Source: Diphasiastrum complanatum (Eukaryota; Streptophyta; Lycopodiopsida; Lycopodiales; Lycopodiaceae). Taken from it: a DNA stretch of 64,000 nucleotides. Each line of letters begins with the position of its first letter. Position 1 is the first letter of the stretch. The notes under the pieces were generated by a model. That model had not been told where the DNA came from. It worked only from the letters and a program-made list of their open reading frames with translations, and made no database searches. The position numbers were made by a program, and so were the translations under genes. The DNA lies in assembly GCA_029204225.1 (NCBI GenBank), contig CM055107.1, positions 12,664,486-12,728,485 of the forward strand. Reading direction: 5' to 3'. This document shows, piece after piece, positions 23,651-37,490 of this stretch.

Positions 23651-24880
23651 GGCTTGCATAAAGTAAAGTAAATATAAATGAACTTGGCGAATGTAATGAG
23701 CCGAGTCCATAACTCTATCCACATAGGAAAACTCCATCAACTATTTCAAACATCATTGTGACACCATGCCTTCATCCACAAAACTACTTTTGCCGCTAAG
23801 GTGGTCCTTTTCGTAGGCAAATTATATATGCTCATGGATGAAATTTCTTCTACAAGCTTACTTTTATTTCTTTTGTGATTTGATGTTTTAATACTCATTG
23901 GTTTGTGATGTGGCCCGACAAGGAACAATGATGTCATGAGCATCACTTAGACATGACAAGTTGTGTATAACATAGTCTAAAATGGTAATATCTTGCATAA
24001 CCTAGAGCACATAATAGCAAAAAAAAAATTCTAAAATTGCCTTAACCATAGTTCTACTTGTCAAAGAAAATGAGGAGCATTTGCAAAATTTCACGTAGCA
24101 AACATTATGCTTAATATAAGCTCAATTTATTGGACGTACGTAAATTCTCTCAAAGACATGGCACGCCAACATTGTTGTCAAATACCATTCATTTTTTAGA
24201 ATATTTCTATTCTTGTGTTTGTTATCCCATATAGGGCTTCCTACTCCATTCAAGTCCATAGGCTGCATATAACATGTCTAAAACATCGCCATGCTCACAG
24301 AGTAACCAGTACACTCAATTTTTGTTTCTTTGCCAGGGATGGAGAGCAAATTCTTTACAAGGGTTAAGCTCCGGAGAGCAAAGGAGATCAATTGAGTTCT
24401 GCATCCTTACTTCACAATTCTCACATGTTTTCAATGATTAAAGTTAATCTTTTGCAATTATTCTTAAAAAGAAATTGTTGTTGCCACCTATGTTAACTGG
24501 AAAAACCTGTAAAAATTGACTTGTCTACTGCCTCTTCAGGTTGACAGTGTTTATGGAGTCCTGAAGTTAAGACGATGAATATGATGATACATCTAAGTGC
24601 TACCTACAGCACTCGCTCTAAAGGTATCAATGAATGTGCATTAAGGTCATTGAAAAATTTGAGAAACCGATGTTAGCCTGCTGTTTCTTAAAAAGAGACT
24701 TTCCAAGCTTTTGAATGAATGGCGAGTGGATAGTAACTCCAGTATTTGGACATTCACACCTCCATATTGCTATTCTAATACAAAAGCATACCTTTTATGA
24801 TGCAAAAACATTGCTCATGGAGCTTAATTCTTAGTGGCATTTGGTACTTGAATGTGATAAAGAGAAACTTGCTATCATGC
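23651..24880. other. Spacer 3' of the L11 gene
   Basis: AT-rich DNA with no recognised coding sequence. A short segment at about 24338-24395 preceded by TTTGCCAG looks exon-like, but no family was recognised and no partner exon was found. Confidence 0.5.
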
Positions 24881-24881
24881 A

Positions 24882-26162
24882 TTAAAGCACTACTTTCTGT
24901 TTTGGATTCAGAACAGGTGGATCAATATCAATCCCCATGTTGGCTGCAGTTCCAGCTACAATTCTCATTGCTGAATCAATTGAGCTGCAATTCAAATCAG
25001 GCAGTTTCTCTTTGGCAATTTCTCGTACTTGATCAAGAGTAACTTTTCCAACTTTCTCTTGCTGAGGATTCTTGGATCCCTTCTGTGCACCTAAGGCCAA
25101 ATACATCCACAATAAAGCTTTTAAAGCTGCTGCCAATCCACATTCACAGAACTGGACAATAAGACTACATCGGAGCTGTACAAACAGCTTAAAAGAGAGA
25201 ACTATGACATCATGTCATGCAGAAACCTGAAAGCGGGTTTCAAAGATATAAAAAAAACAAGGTACCTGCAGCTTTTAGAAGTAGAACAGATGCAGGAGGT
25301 GTTTTTAAGACAAATGTAAAGCTTTTATCCTGCAACGAAATCCTTCTGAAATAAGAAGTTTGTCTAGAGGAATAGCAGAAGTTAAAACAAATTGGAAACC
25401 TTGACGCTTCTACAGTAAATGACATTTGACCATTATTACTTTTATTATATCCATAATTTAACAAGGAGAGATGCATAAAAAATAAAGATAATAGCACCCT
25501 TGAAGTTTGATGGCACAGTTGAACTTTAAGCTTTTTACGATTCCTGAATTCAACTAAAAGTTTAATAACCTTTCAAGTACGGTAGATTATTTATCTTATA
25601 ATGTTCCATTATCTAGCTTCAAGATGGATTCAAACATTCCAAACAAAACACACAGAAAAGGAATTGTCAATCACTAAGAACATACCCCCAAGTACATGTC
25701 CTACAAAGTGGATTATGATAACAGAAGACGGTTGACAAAAAAAGAGAAAGAAATGGACTGTGATTTGGGTTTGAAATAGCTCTCAAGAACAATAACCCAC
25801 GTGATCTTCTTCATCAACTAAACCTCTCAGATGTATGGCAAATAATCGACATACATTTTAATTGACTTATGTCTTTGAAACATTTTGTTACTTACATCAT
25901 AAACAGTAATCTCTACAGGAATAACATAACCAGGTTTGTCTGCAGTCTTTGCATTGTACTCCTTACAAAAGGCCATAATGTTGACACCTTTGGACCCCAG
26001 AGCAGGGCCTACTGGAGGTGCAGGTGTTGCTTTTCCTGCGTCTAGTGCAAGCTTTACAATTCCAACCACTGCCAGATAAACACAAAACATTCAGAGCACA
26101 TCGACACTTTGCAGGCAGAGAAACATACGATGCACCCATGGATGAGAGAGAGAGAGAGAGCG

Positions 26163-26212
<50 letters not shown>

Positions 26213-27239
26213 GTCCCAAATGATGTACATAAATAGTCCAATTACCTGTAGTCAAAATCAGAGAAGTGCAAATGCATCTTTAAGTGGAAATACTGACTAG
26301 AATATTACATGGTGGAACTGCTTAGCTGCCACTAAGAGTCTAAATTGCTACTAAACTCAAATTCTACAAGCCATTCTATCATAACAATCAACATGTGAAT
26401 ACCAGAGTGAAACTGTCCTTGTGTCTGATATGCAAAATATGACTGTAATGTAGTTACTGGCATCATAGCCTGCTATTGTAAATAGGCTTTTCTGTTCCTT
26501 ATTGCTAAAGAGCTTGATAATTAACGAGTTTGAAACCTGTTTGTCAGATTTTCTTAATGAGGAACTTCTTATTGACAGACAAAAGGAAGAGGTTCCAAGC
26601 ATTCGTTAGTTCCTTGCTGTCAATATGAAAAGTGTAGATCCTTCTTTTGATCATTCATCTGTAGCTACTCATCTCTCCACTAGCGTATTGAACATCATGT
26701 AAATACAATTTGACAAGGTTTTGGTGGAGTAGCAAAGTCTGGCCTCACCTTAAAAACAAGTACCTGGACATTTTCTGTAAAAGCAACTAGAAAATGACTT
26801 TTAGTGGTCAGCATTGGTTGCTGCCAAAATGGATCCTGGTTCACATGTGTCCAGCGACTATCATAGTCTGCTCTTATCCCAGTGACATCTGCAGAGGAGG
26901 ATGTACCACCTCTTATAGGTTCTATTACCCTGATATATGAATGAGACATGAGCCAACACAGATCTGATCTTGATCTTTTATGGAAGATAATGTGAGTCTG
27001 ATCAAGAATGAAAAAAAGAAAACAAAACCGCTTTAGATCTATTGACTTATGAATGTAAACATACTACTGCTCTTCAAACTCCTCTCATAAATCAATGACA
27101 TAGTCCTCTCCCAAAATGTGTTGGTTGCATCCAACCTCAATCTATTAATCTATTTTTATAGTCAGAAAGAGAGAGCATAATTCACGTTTTGTCCTAACCA
27201 AGAGGAATACTTCTTGAATATGACTCAATATTTCTTCAG

Positions 27240-27307
<68 letters not shown>

Positions 27308-30300
27308 TGAGCTTGAGTGTTTCTACTAGCTATGGCTACCCCAAGCAAGCTGCTCCAGCTCTCTCCAATACAAGCGGCTAACTGAGGCTGTTACAAGCTC
27401 AGGAGAAATTGGTTAAAAACCTAGACGGGACACTTACAAATGCCCCAAGGAGGAGCCAAGTCTAGATGCGGAAAAGCCACAAGTTCTAAACTAAACTGTC
27501 ATGACACCTGGATCACCATCATGTTTTAGTGTTGATTGGGGCCTCAATGATTAGGTTTGCACCCCTATAAATGCAACCCTGAGCATATGCTAATCCTTCT
27601 TCTGTAAGTTTACTGCTGCAAACGGGTTCCTTGAATAATAAATATTTTGCTCATGTTGGCTCTGAAATTTAAGCCTTGAGAATCAGAGTTGTCAACTCCA
27701 CTGGTGGAAATCAACAAAGAAGTGTGTTAGAATTTCCTCTGCATTTCCACTCTCTTCAATTCCAAAAGTTTTGCTTTTTCCCTAGCGCAAAAGTCTCTCG
27801 GATTTCAAGCAAAGCAGGCTTCTGTAATGGCGACATCTCTAAGTAGGCAATTCTACAATCTTCTCCCTCTTTGTCGTCACCTCGCTCCAATTCAGATAGA
27901 ATTCTGTAGCAATATCTTTCAGTTTCATAAATTTTAGCTTCATTTCTATGATAGTATGGTACACAGATTTTTCTAAAAGTTTAACATTCAAGAAGGTTCT
28001 CTTAATATCACACTCGATCTTCTCCGTGCCTTGGGCTGCAATTGATAGGGTAGCTCTGATTAAGTCAAACTTTACCAACAGTGCAAAGACTCATCATAAT
28101 TGTAGCCTTTGGCAACCAATCTGGCTTTGTGCCTATCAATCGTGCCATCAAATTTCAGCAAAACCTGGTTTTGTTACTGCCGCAGAACCAACGATGGAGG
28201 AGATCTAAAAGGCAGCAGAGACCTCCAAATCAATATAGCCCAGCAACAGGTGGCCACGCCTGCCTAGCAGTGACAACAAAGCATTGTGATGATCCCATAA
28301 GTAACCTTGAGCCAAAGACTATCTAATATCGAACTCAACTATGGTTGAGAAGTACACGTTCCTTATCCAGAATCAGACCTGGACTCTAGGGAAGTCACCT
28401 CAATCGAGAAAAGCCATCAAATGCACATGGGTATCCACAAGACCAAGCAGGATGGTGCTCCATGAACAGATCAAATTCTCTTCATGTAGCTCAATACTAA
28501 ACTTGCTGAGAACCCAATTGAATCACTGGTAGACCAAATTGAGCTGATACTTATCTGTTTTCTTACGTTTAGTGTTTGGTTTTACGTTTTTATTTGCAAG
28601 ACATTGATTATTTCTATTCACAATGGCTATTTTACTCACTAGGTGGTAGGCCTCTACTGGAGGGCCACACCATTCTGGGATATGACTGCTTGAGTAGACT
28701 TAATCATGATGAAGGCTACACTAAAGAGCAAGGCAACAATCAAATAAAGTCCCTACTTACTCATCAAAAAATAAATTTATAAGATTTCAGAAGAAAAAGC
28801 TTATAATTCCAATTTCCCTTGAGTTTGTTGTATGACAATCATTGCTCTTCCTTAATCCATTGTTCCTGAGTGATGCCATATATGTGATTTATATTCATAA
28901 TACCTTGTGTATATCCATAAGCATGTAACTTTGTAGCTATGGTAGTTGTGTCACGCTAGTTTTGAAGAATGGCTTCAATTCCATGGTCCATACTAGAACC
29001 ATAAGAGGTGGTCCATAATGAATGATGCCTCCGGTTATGTATGGAAAACTTCATTGAGGTTAGAGACTTGAAGTCCATCGTAAAGAGCTCCACGTAGTAA
29101 GGAGTTGGTTGAGAACATTTTGGCTACAAGTCCATCTAGCTTTGCATATGGCTACCTTACTACCTGATTGACAGACTATTTCCCAAGAATCTAATATGTT
29201 GGCTTAAACCCTCGTACAACATATCTTATTTGCACAAAGTTCATACAAGAGCAACTATGTCACGTGCTAAAGCAAGTGCGATGTGCCGGTTTATGTTACT
29301 AGTTATATTAATGTGCTAGTTTCTAAACAGGTCTCCCTTACATTATTTCGTATGACTACTTGAGCAGTCAACACCAATTTCATCCGCATAAAGTTGTTAT
29401 TGCCACTATCCTTGTGAATGTTATTATTTGTAAATCAGACTGAAACACATTTGTCTGTCCTAGAGCTATGAGGCCTCGCGGAATCAACACTGTCAATATG
29501 AAGGCATTGCAAATGCATGGATTTCTTAGCCTTTTGACAAAGTCGCCCATTTTCATACATGAGCTTGATACGCATCTTACAACTTTTAAAACATAAACCT
29601 TTCAAAGGTACAGTAAGTTACAGGAAACATCTTGGCGACAAAACTTAGCAAGAACAGTCAAAATACTCGTCCATTGCCTCCCAGAGTCTCCCGAAACCCT
29701 CTAAAGAATGACAATCGATCAAGTGAGCTGTTTCGAACAGCGCTAAGAACAGCAAGTTCCGCTTTAGCCTGAAGGTGCAATGTCCTTTATCATTATTCAT
29801 ACCAATTTAAAAAATGCCAAGCACTTGTGACTGCATATGAAGATCTTCCTTTTGATGATGGTTATATCCATGTGATGTAACAGCTAGAAGTTGATTCTAT
29901 CTGAAATCTTAGCAAATAAAATCAAAGTTTCTGTTACTAACTAATGACTTGTAAGGAAAATGAACCGTCACTGGTGCCATCCACATCAGATTGCTAAATT
30001 GAAGTAAAACTTCCAAAATAAATGGCTCAGAGCTCAAACTTCGAAACAATTTGTGGATGCTTTCACAAACCACACATTGAAAAGACAGCAGTTGTGAGCG
30101 GTTCTTCAGCACCATCCAACCCTATCTCGTAATAAGACAAGTCAGTTTACTCGAAAGCGATACCCTTGCAAATCCAAACAAAAGATGATACCTTTCTTGG
30201 CTTTTCCTGATGGTTTGGGAGGCGCCATGGCAACCACTCTCAACCCATAGCTCCCACTGGAGTTTGCTATTCTCAATGTGGCACTAGTAGCAGTAGTAGC

Positions 30301-30474
30301 TCTTAGAGTTTGGCCACTCAAACTGCTACTCATGCTGCCGCAATTGCATGACGATGGAGGAGATGAAACTGATAGTGTGGTTGGGAGATGATGATGATGC
30401 CTGTTGCTGTTAGCGATGGCGCTTGTGGGTTGTGCATTGCGCAACGACAAGGAGGGTGCTGCTGCCGTTGCCAT
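24882..30474 (-). CDS. PRPL11: Plastid 50S ribosomal protein L11 (uL11c), nuclear gene, 4 exons
   Basis: Exons on the minus strand are 30192-30474, 25896-26068, 25266-25329 and 24882-25090 (stop TAA 24882-24884). They total 729 nt, or 242 aa. Every junction obeys GT-AG and phases join without a break. Exon 1 encodes an initiator Met (30474), a Ser/Thr/Ala-rich plastid transit peptide of about 80 residues with a His4 run, then [11 protein letters not shown]. Exon 2 carries the L11 N-terminal domain with its proline-rich [13 protein letters not shown] loop. Exon 3 has [12 protein letters not shown]. Exon 4 has the RNA-binding domain ending [13 protein letters not shown]. In the family, L11 binds 23S rRNA at the GTPase-associated centre and assists elongation factors in plastid translation. 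An in-frame upstream Met at 30633 exists, but MATAAAP is the usual plastid-protein start. The gene appears intact. Confidence 0.96.
26143..26210. repeat. (GA)n microsatellite near L11 exon 2 acceptor
   Basis: The repeat has (GA)n on the plus strand and (CT)n in the L11 transcript, about 75-140 nt upstream of the exon 2 3' splice site. Two C interruptions occur at about 26161 and 26165. Confidence 0.95.
27241..27304. repeat. (CT)n microsatellite in L11 intron 1
   Basis: About 31 CT units on the plus strand, read as GA in the L11 transcript. The Glu-Arg repeat frame across it is an artefact. Confidence 0.95.
27950..28078 (-). pseudogene. Copia reverse transcriptase scrap
   Basis: The minus-strand frame has a TLSIAAQ...[11 protein letters not shown] segment resembling the copia RT motif that normally reads IAA...DVKTAFLNG. 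It lies inside L11 intron 1, antiparallel to the scrap at 28200-28520. Confidence 0.45.
28200..28520 (+). pseudogene. Copia RT N-terminal scrap
   Basis: The plus-strand frame includes [12 protein letters not shown]...RKAIKCTWV, the usual start of copia RT (an NQTW...WV segment). Upstream in-frame stops and no downstream RT motifs show it is a short remnant inside L11 intron 1. Confidence 0.55.
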
Positions 30475-30760
30475 AGCTGAATGAGCCACAGACACAAACC
30501 GTAGAAGGAAAAAAAGGAGAGAAGAAGCCGAAGATAAGAGGAAGGAAGAGAGAAGGGCTGGCCAAATGAGAAATGCTCTAGGCCTAGAGAAGTAAAGAGA
30601 GTAAAATTTGTCTTTGGACTGATCTGGCCTCACGATCTCTCAAGGGTTTTGGAGCTTTAGAGGTGCCTTCCAAAGGGGAGAGAGTGCCTTGCAAAGGGGA
30701 GACAGTGTGTTGCTAACTCTTGACTACAAGATGGTTCATCCTTTTCCCCTTATCCAAAGG
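30475..30760 (-). promoter_or_regulatory. L11 5' UTR / promoter-proximal region
   Basis: On the minus strand the 80 nt before the ATG are strongly pyrimidine-rich (CTTC/TTCC runs), as in many plant ribosomal-protein leaders. An AAAACCCTTGAG segment resembling a degenerate telo-box lies about 170 nt upstream (30640-30650). I see no clear TATA box, which is common for plastid ribosomal protein genes. Transcription start is not determined. Confidence 0.45.
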
Positions 30761-32400
30761 TTGTGAGGGCTTGGGCTTCATGGGTGGTTGAGCTATTCGG
30801 TGAGGAACGTGGCATCCTCACAAATGAACTCATTTTGCAGGGACTTCTGAGGATGCGAAACAATGCCTTAGTGGCCTTTGACATCCTCTTCCGATGTTTT
30901 TACATTTTCTTTGTTGTATGGACACCTCGAGTTGAGCTAGGACAGCTAATTTGCTTTTTTATTTTTAATATTTTGCCAAACCAACCAAGCAATCAATCAG
31001 GTTGTTCAATATGCCAACAACAAGCACTCGCTCAACGGGATGCTACTTTCTTGGAGATTAACTTGACGTAGACATCCAACACAAGTGCGTTGAAGATTAT
31101 GTTGACAGCACACCAACATGAGCTCCACATAGCTAGTCGTAAAGAAATCTCATAACCAACCAAGCTTACATGCCAAGACACCAAAGAACATAAGTTGAGC
31201 CAATCGGACCAATTCTCATAGGAGCCAGTTGGGTGGATGCCCATGAGGGTAAACCCCATGCTTGAAAATACTTACAAGGTTAAAAGTGGGCCTTGCACTT
31301 GCATTTGGCACAAAGGTGAAACTAAGAATGGTAATCAACATTAAATCCCATAACAATTCTTTGAAACACATTCATATGGTCAGTAGCTAGTCTCCATGGC
31401 CATGGCTAGCGTTGGTAATGGGAGGTGAGATCTTGCACTAAAATCCTAAAGCTTGTCTAGGAGCCAAGTTTATCATCATGTGTCTCCTCTCATAGTTGTC
31501 TTACCACATTTTCCCCCTCATAATTATTCTAGAATTTGGCATGGCCTCTTCATCTAGAAACACTATGCTAATTTGGTATTGCGTGTTTTTTGTCAGAATG
31601 GAAAATTCAACTGTTGAGTGTAATATCTATACATAAATAAATGGTCCAAACAAAAATAGAAAAATTATCTTCTCATCCTGTGAGCGTAAGTCCATAACCC
31701 AATGAGCACTTGTAGAATATTGTACCGTGGAATAAAATAGACTTGGGCCATGTAAATAAGATTATATAGAAGGCCGAAAGTCTAAGTTGCTAAGTTTCAA
31801 GTTGTTAGTCAAAGTCAAGTTGGTGGTAGGTAGAATGTGCTTCTTTGTGCACCATAGATTAAGTTGTGTTTTCTTTGAAGGGCTAGGATTCAATCCTTGC
31901 CTCAATGAAGTAGCCAATAGAAGCACAGGGGCAAGGGCCTCCCCAAAAATAAAAAGGCACCTCTTGTACTCCATTGTTCATGTTCAATAGAGAGGAGGAA
32001 TCTCTACCAATTTGGCATTTGAGCATCCTCATGTGCTTGCTTTCTATTTTCAAATGTTCTTCGTGAATGATGCTATTTTTCTAACCTCTTTCGGTTGTCT
32101 TTTGTGGTTGATCTTTCTTGATGTTTCTCCAAATTTAGAGGTAGATTAAAAGCACATGAGCTAGTCTCCCTCACCCTCTTTCTCTCTCCCTTTATCTAAA
32201 TCCCTGAATGTGGTGTGTAGTTAATGTTAGACGGTTGGGTTAGAGTAGTGTTAGCTTTAGGAAGCACCTAGAGTTAACAACTAGATCTAAGTTAGACATC
32301 TATCCTTGTGTTTTAACTCTTTTGACACTTGTTTTTCTTTTTTGTTGTTGATTTGTTCTATGCTAGAAAACCTTTATTTTTGAAGGAAAAAGTGAGTAAA
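30761..32400. other. Spacer, no recognised gene
   Basis: Short frames only. The 102-codon plus-strand frame at 30763-31071 lies head-to-head with L11 and shows no recognised domain, so I do not call it a gene. Confidence 0.5.
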
Positions 32401-32429
32401 AATATCATCATACATTGATTTCTCACAAA

Positions 32430-33110
32430 CCGTTGGAAACTAACTCTCGCACGACTGACAACAGCATGAGGACACAGTCCCATCCTTTCATAGAAGCCTG
32501 CAAGAGTTACTTCCCATCAAATTGTAGAACAGTAGAAAGTACCAAAAGAATCCCACTTGAAAAACCAAAAAAATTTGTGAAATTGCTCTGTAACCTTCGC
32601 CACTCCTGCTAAAGCTAAATCTCTTTGAGACAAACTTGCAAACGAGTTTGCAAGAGTTCCTAAGCAATCTAAGAGGCCCTACGAGAGTTCCAAAAATCTA
32701 GAAATTGCCAAATCCAGCTAGAACTCTCGCAAACACCAAAATTTTAAGTTTCTGTTGCAACTAACCTTCCACTCCTGCTGAAGCTTCCTCATACTGAGTC
32801 TTACAGACGAGTCTATGAGAGTTCATTTTGCATCAGTAAACTAGGAGAGAGTTCCGAAGTTTTCTTAGTAAAATTACAAAGAAAACTAAAAAATTTCAAA
32901 AAACTGTGAACTCTTGCATAAGTAACCTTTGCAACCTGGTCCAATGAGTTCAAAAATTTATTTTCCATCTAAGGCCAAGTCTGCGAGAGTTGATATGAAG
33001 AGTTGATGAATTTGTGGGCCAAAAAGCGATCAAAAATCCATTCAAACATCAATAACTTCCAGATTTGCAAGAGTAAACATTCGCCGATTTAAACCAAGCA
33101 AGATCCATCC
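32430..33110 (+). repeat. Diverged tandem repeats with GAGAGTT words
   Basis: Segments starting at about 32592, 32762 and 32927 share an AACCTT...CTCCTG(A/C)...GAGAGTTC layout, giving units of about 165-170 bp at low identity. They lie upstream of the gypsy Gag fragment, so they may be its leader. Confidence 0.45.
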
Positions 33111-33414
33111 TAGATCCAGCTGCAATTAAATGGGTGAGAGTATGTTTCCAGTAGATCTCAAGATATCGGATTTTTTGTCTGTAAAGCAGCACAAAGAACC
33201 TTCGCAAGCATCATCAATAGGTAGGTCTACCTCAAATCCATTTATAGTGAAAATTTTAGGGCATTATAAGCAAGGATCAGAGAGGTATGAAGGAAAAACT
33301 AAGAAAAAAGGCTAAATTTACACTATTAGCCACTAAAGCATATCATATTCCATCAGATCTAGATTCAGTTTTGCACATCCGTCAAGATCCAATATGTCTG
33401 AACTTCACTGACGA

Positions 33415-33720
33415 ATGAATCTGAGATATGGATTATCAGTACCAAAAAGAAGAGAAAACTCGGTGCCTAACATACCAGGAATTGTTGCCGCACCAGTTGA
33501 AATTGAAGCAGGACCTACTAAGATGGACCCAATGGGTCAACCCTTACAAGTCATACCCTTGCAAGCATTCCGGAGGGCACCTCGCCTCAAGATGCCAAAA
33601 TATGATGGATCAACCGACCCCATCATATTCCTCTAGATCTACGAACAAGCGTGCAAGATTTACGCTGATTGAGAAAAAGTTGAAGTTGTTCCCCATGTCC
33701 TTAGTAGCTGCAGCGCATGC
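33415..33720 (+). pseudogene. Ty3/gypsy Gag N-terminal fragment
   Basis: The frame 33415-33636 has RRAPRLKMPKYDGSTDPIIFL, and a TAG follows where the family reads into the Gag core. The following residues (IYEQACKIYAD) continue in frame. The combination of a PKYDG-DP motif and the next helix is typical of plant gypsy Gag. It is cut at about 33721 where an inverted-repeat element starts. Confidence 0.7.
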
Positions 33721-34606
<886 letters not shown>

Positions 34607-34689
34607 TTTTCTCGAAGAAGATTAACCATAGATTATAGACTCTTTTACAAATGAACATACAACAAAAGAAAACTTAAATAGGCAAAAGT

Positions 34690-35340
34690 CTATCAGCCTC
34701 CTTGGAAAGTAGAAGGGGAGAGATGATAAAGTCATCATTCCCAAATTCCCTACTGTTCTTTTCTAACCATATGTTCCATACAGTTATAATCCTAATGCGT
34801 TGCCAAAAAACATTAACCTTCACATCGTCAAAAATAATATCGTTCAACAGCACATCGTATGACTAAATCTCCTGAATCTGGTATGAAAACAAGCAATAAA
34901 TAGATCAGTCACTGACTTCCACAGAGAAACATGGCAGTGAAAAAAGGTGAGACATATCTTCATCTAATATTTTTCATTTAGACCAGACATGTGCAGCATC
35001 CCCTCTATAATGTGCCAAGACAGGAAGAGAAAGCTGAAGAATCCTGAGAGAGAAGACTCTAAGTTTGCCCATCTTAATTTTGTGCGTGCGACGAAATCTG
35101 GCTTTCCACTTGGCATTAGACCAAGAGAAAGTAAAATTTGGCTCTTTGGTGGCAGTGAAGACGGAAGAGTAGGAGATTTTGCCAGAATTGTCCAAATCCT
35201 TGAAAAGCCAATTAATGTTGTGGTTCGTGGAAGTGGACGTAGAAAGAGGCCCAAGGTCCCCGTGAAAGAAAACGTAGGAGGGGAAGTTGGTTTCACGAGG
35301 AGTAAGCCCAAGATCAATTTTGAGCCGGGACAGGCTAATG
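34690..35340 (-). pseudogene. Plant LINE reverse-transcriptase C-terminal (zf-RVT) fragment
   Basis: Read on the minus strand with frame changes, one sees a basic segment KIKMGKLRVFSLRILQLSLPVL, shown here in parts: KIKMGKLRVF then LPVLAHYRG. Next comes the zinc-ribbon-like EDMSHLF-HCHVSLWKSV, then further downstream IWLEKNSREF. This order (scaffold Trp/Phe helix, LPV, H-L-HC, W-ERN-R-F-like) is the zf-RVT region that ends ORF2 of plant L1-type LINEs. The HC motif requires skipping one base near 34940. No RT core or endonuclease is present. Confidence 0.6.
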
Positions 35341-35437
35341 AAGTATATGTAGTTCAGGATGTGTCCCCGGGTAACAAACCCTTATGAGATAGACTAGGAC
35401 AAAGTCTATTTTGCAGCAAAGCCAGAGGTTTTGCATA

Positions 35438-35580
35438 AAAGGTTTGCAAAGGCACAAGGCACCACATATTTGAATGACCAACTGCAAGAATTGGTCACCC
35501 AGAATATGCTACTTGGGCCTACTTGTTTATTGAGTCATATATTGGAATATGTCAATAAGTACAAAATATTTCATTCCAAA
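35438..35580 (+). repeat. Dispersed repeat, copy A
   Basis: Direct-orientation match to about 39235-39370, including CCCAGAAT(A/C)TGCTACTTGG and GCCTACTTGTTTAT. Copies are about 85% alike by eye with small indels. Both are translatable in part (QELVTQN / QELATQN) but no family is recognised. Confidence 0.7.
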
Positions 35581-35867
35581 CTTTATGGATGAGGAATGGA
35601 TTTCCAATAGCCTTTACACTACACTAGGGAATCATGCCAAAGTCATCTAAGTCATTTTATGGTAGGATGATCTAGTGGAAAAATTATTAAAAAATCCATT
35701 CTCCTATTTCAAGGATGACTCAACTTTGATACTATCCAATATGATAGGTTAACATATCCCTCTCTTCATGGGACCAACACTCCACCTTTCCCTCGTTAAA
35801 AAAGTGGAGACCGCCTATGACTTGCCTCTTTCTCTCCGCTCTCTTTCCAAGTGTGGGGACCACCATT

Positions 35868-36014
<147 letters not shown>

Positions 36015-36410
36015 GGGCACCGTGTATGGCTTCACTTGGGGACCATCTATTCTTTATGGTGTGTTTTATAATTTCAAGAACTTTATGAAAACTTTCAGGG
36101 GTCGCTTCAATATCTTTATGACCGCAAGCAATGATGGCTTTATTTCACAAATGAATGCACTTCTTAAATAAAAGTACACACTTATAGGAGTCCTTTAACT
36201 TTTGCTTAAAGTTGGAAGTTTTTTTAAAATTAAAATCTGATTAAGAAGGGTGCAACTACAACACAATGGACCCTTCTTGCCAACACTCTCAATGATATGC
36301 TTGTTTATGACCTGTATAAGACTAATCTTGAGCACCAAGTTGTGACACTCTCACAATAATAATGGACGAGAGTAGGATTTGTACATGTAACCTTTGTGTG
36401 ATTTAAAAAT

Positions 36411-36784
36411 ATCCAAATTGTTATCTTATTGACACTTTATTCAGGATTGTCCTCTTAAGAAGAAGTTTTCTTTGGACCTTGTAGTACATCTATGGCCAAT
36501 TATCAATTGTTTATATTTATATATATACTATTTGCTTGTGCCCGTCGATGACTAGCAATGGGCACTTACCCACAAAAAGTGTTTATATATTTTTGGAGGC
36601 TATGTTTTTTTGTACCTTTTTTTTAAAACCTATTTAGCTTTTCCTTTTGCAAATGGGTGACATTTTTTGCCGGCAAATGGGTGACATTTTTGCCAGCAAA
36701 GCGTGACATTTTTGCCGGCAAAAGCTTGACATTTTTTACGGCACCTCACACATTCTCTCTCTAAAATAGTTTTATACTATGTAG

Positions 36785-36835
<51 letters not shown>

Positions 36836-37490
36836 TCATTGCTTTGGGCAAATTATTAAAAAAAATTGGAATTGATCATAAATTTTTATCACAAGAATAA
36901 TTGATCATATCACATTGTAACATCTAGGGAACACATGAACTAATATATTTCCTTATTATAATATTTCATAGTAGGCATATTAATTCACATGGGGAGACTC
37001 TTCATAGCCTACATGTTTTCTATTCTTAGTAGGCATCACATTATTTTCAAGAGAAGTTTATGGTTGATAGCTTTGCAACAACATGTAAAGAAGTTTTAAC
37101 TAGCCTTCTTGATTGACTGCATAATTTTCTTACAACACACACTAGCTAATTAAAGTATTTGGCTATCATTTTGATGACTGGCTTTATGTCCTACAATCCA
37201 TAACAAATAGGTTTCTTTATGGAATTCAAGACTATGGCCACAATATTAGCCCATAAAATACTAATAATTTCCAATTTCTAAGCAACTTTTGCAAAAGATA
37301 AACCTTTTCTAAGATGAACTACACAAAATTAAAAACTTCATTTACTTGCAAATCATGAGATATAATCGCATACACATATAGTGCCAAATCCCTCACACTT
37401 ATTTACTCATAGCTATGTACGAACCACAAATATCCCCAACATAAGCTAGTCGACATACATAAACTTCTCGATACTCTTACATGTCACAAG
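36411..37490 (-). repeat. Right inverted-repeat arm
   Basis: Reverse complement of 33721-34606. It carries an extra segment at about 36490-36830 with four short TTTTTGCCGGCAAA-type repeats (36665-36735) and (TG)n at 36786-36830, absent from the left arm. Confidence 0.8.
36786..36830. repeat. (TG)n microsatellite
   Basis: About 22 TG units inside the right arm. Confidence 0.95.

Larger units (their letters stand above)
26069..30191 (-). other. Intron 1 of L11 gene (4.1 kb) with retroelement scraps
   Basis: The donor reads AAAG|GTATC at 30192/30191 and the acceptor GGCAG|TGG at 26069/26068. The intron splits one codon (G|TG, Val) and is far longer than introns 2 (566 bp) and 3 (175 bp). It holds two long GA/CT tracts and copia RT scraps, suggesting growth by insertion. 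Most of the rest has no recognisable content. Confidence 0.9.

Noticed and set aside
30475-30633. Upstream in-frame start for the L11 protein at 30633
   Set aside because: It would add 53 hydrophobic residues ahead of a normal plastid transit peptide. The Met at 30474 fits the family and leaves a typical pyrimidine-rich leader.
34964-35387. Opposing 117- and 132-codon frames as separate host genes
   Set aside because: The minus strand shows LINE zf-RVT features across frames. The plus-strand frame is its shadow.
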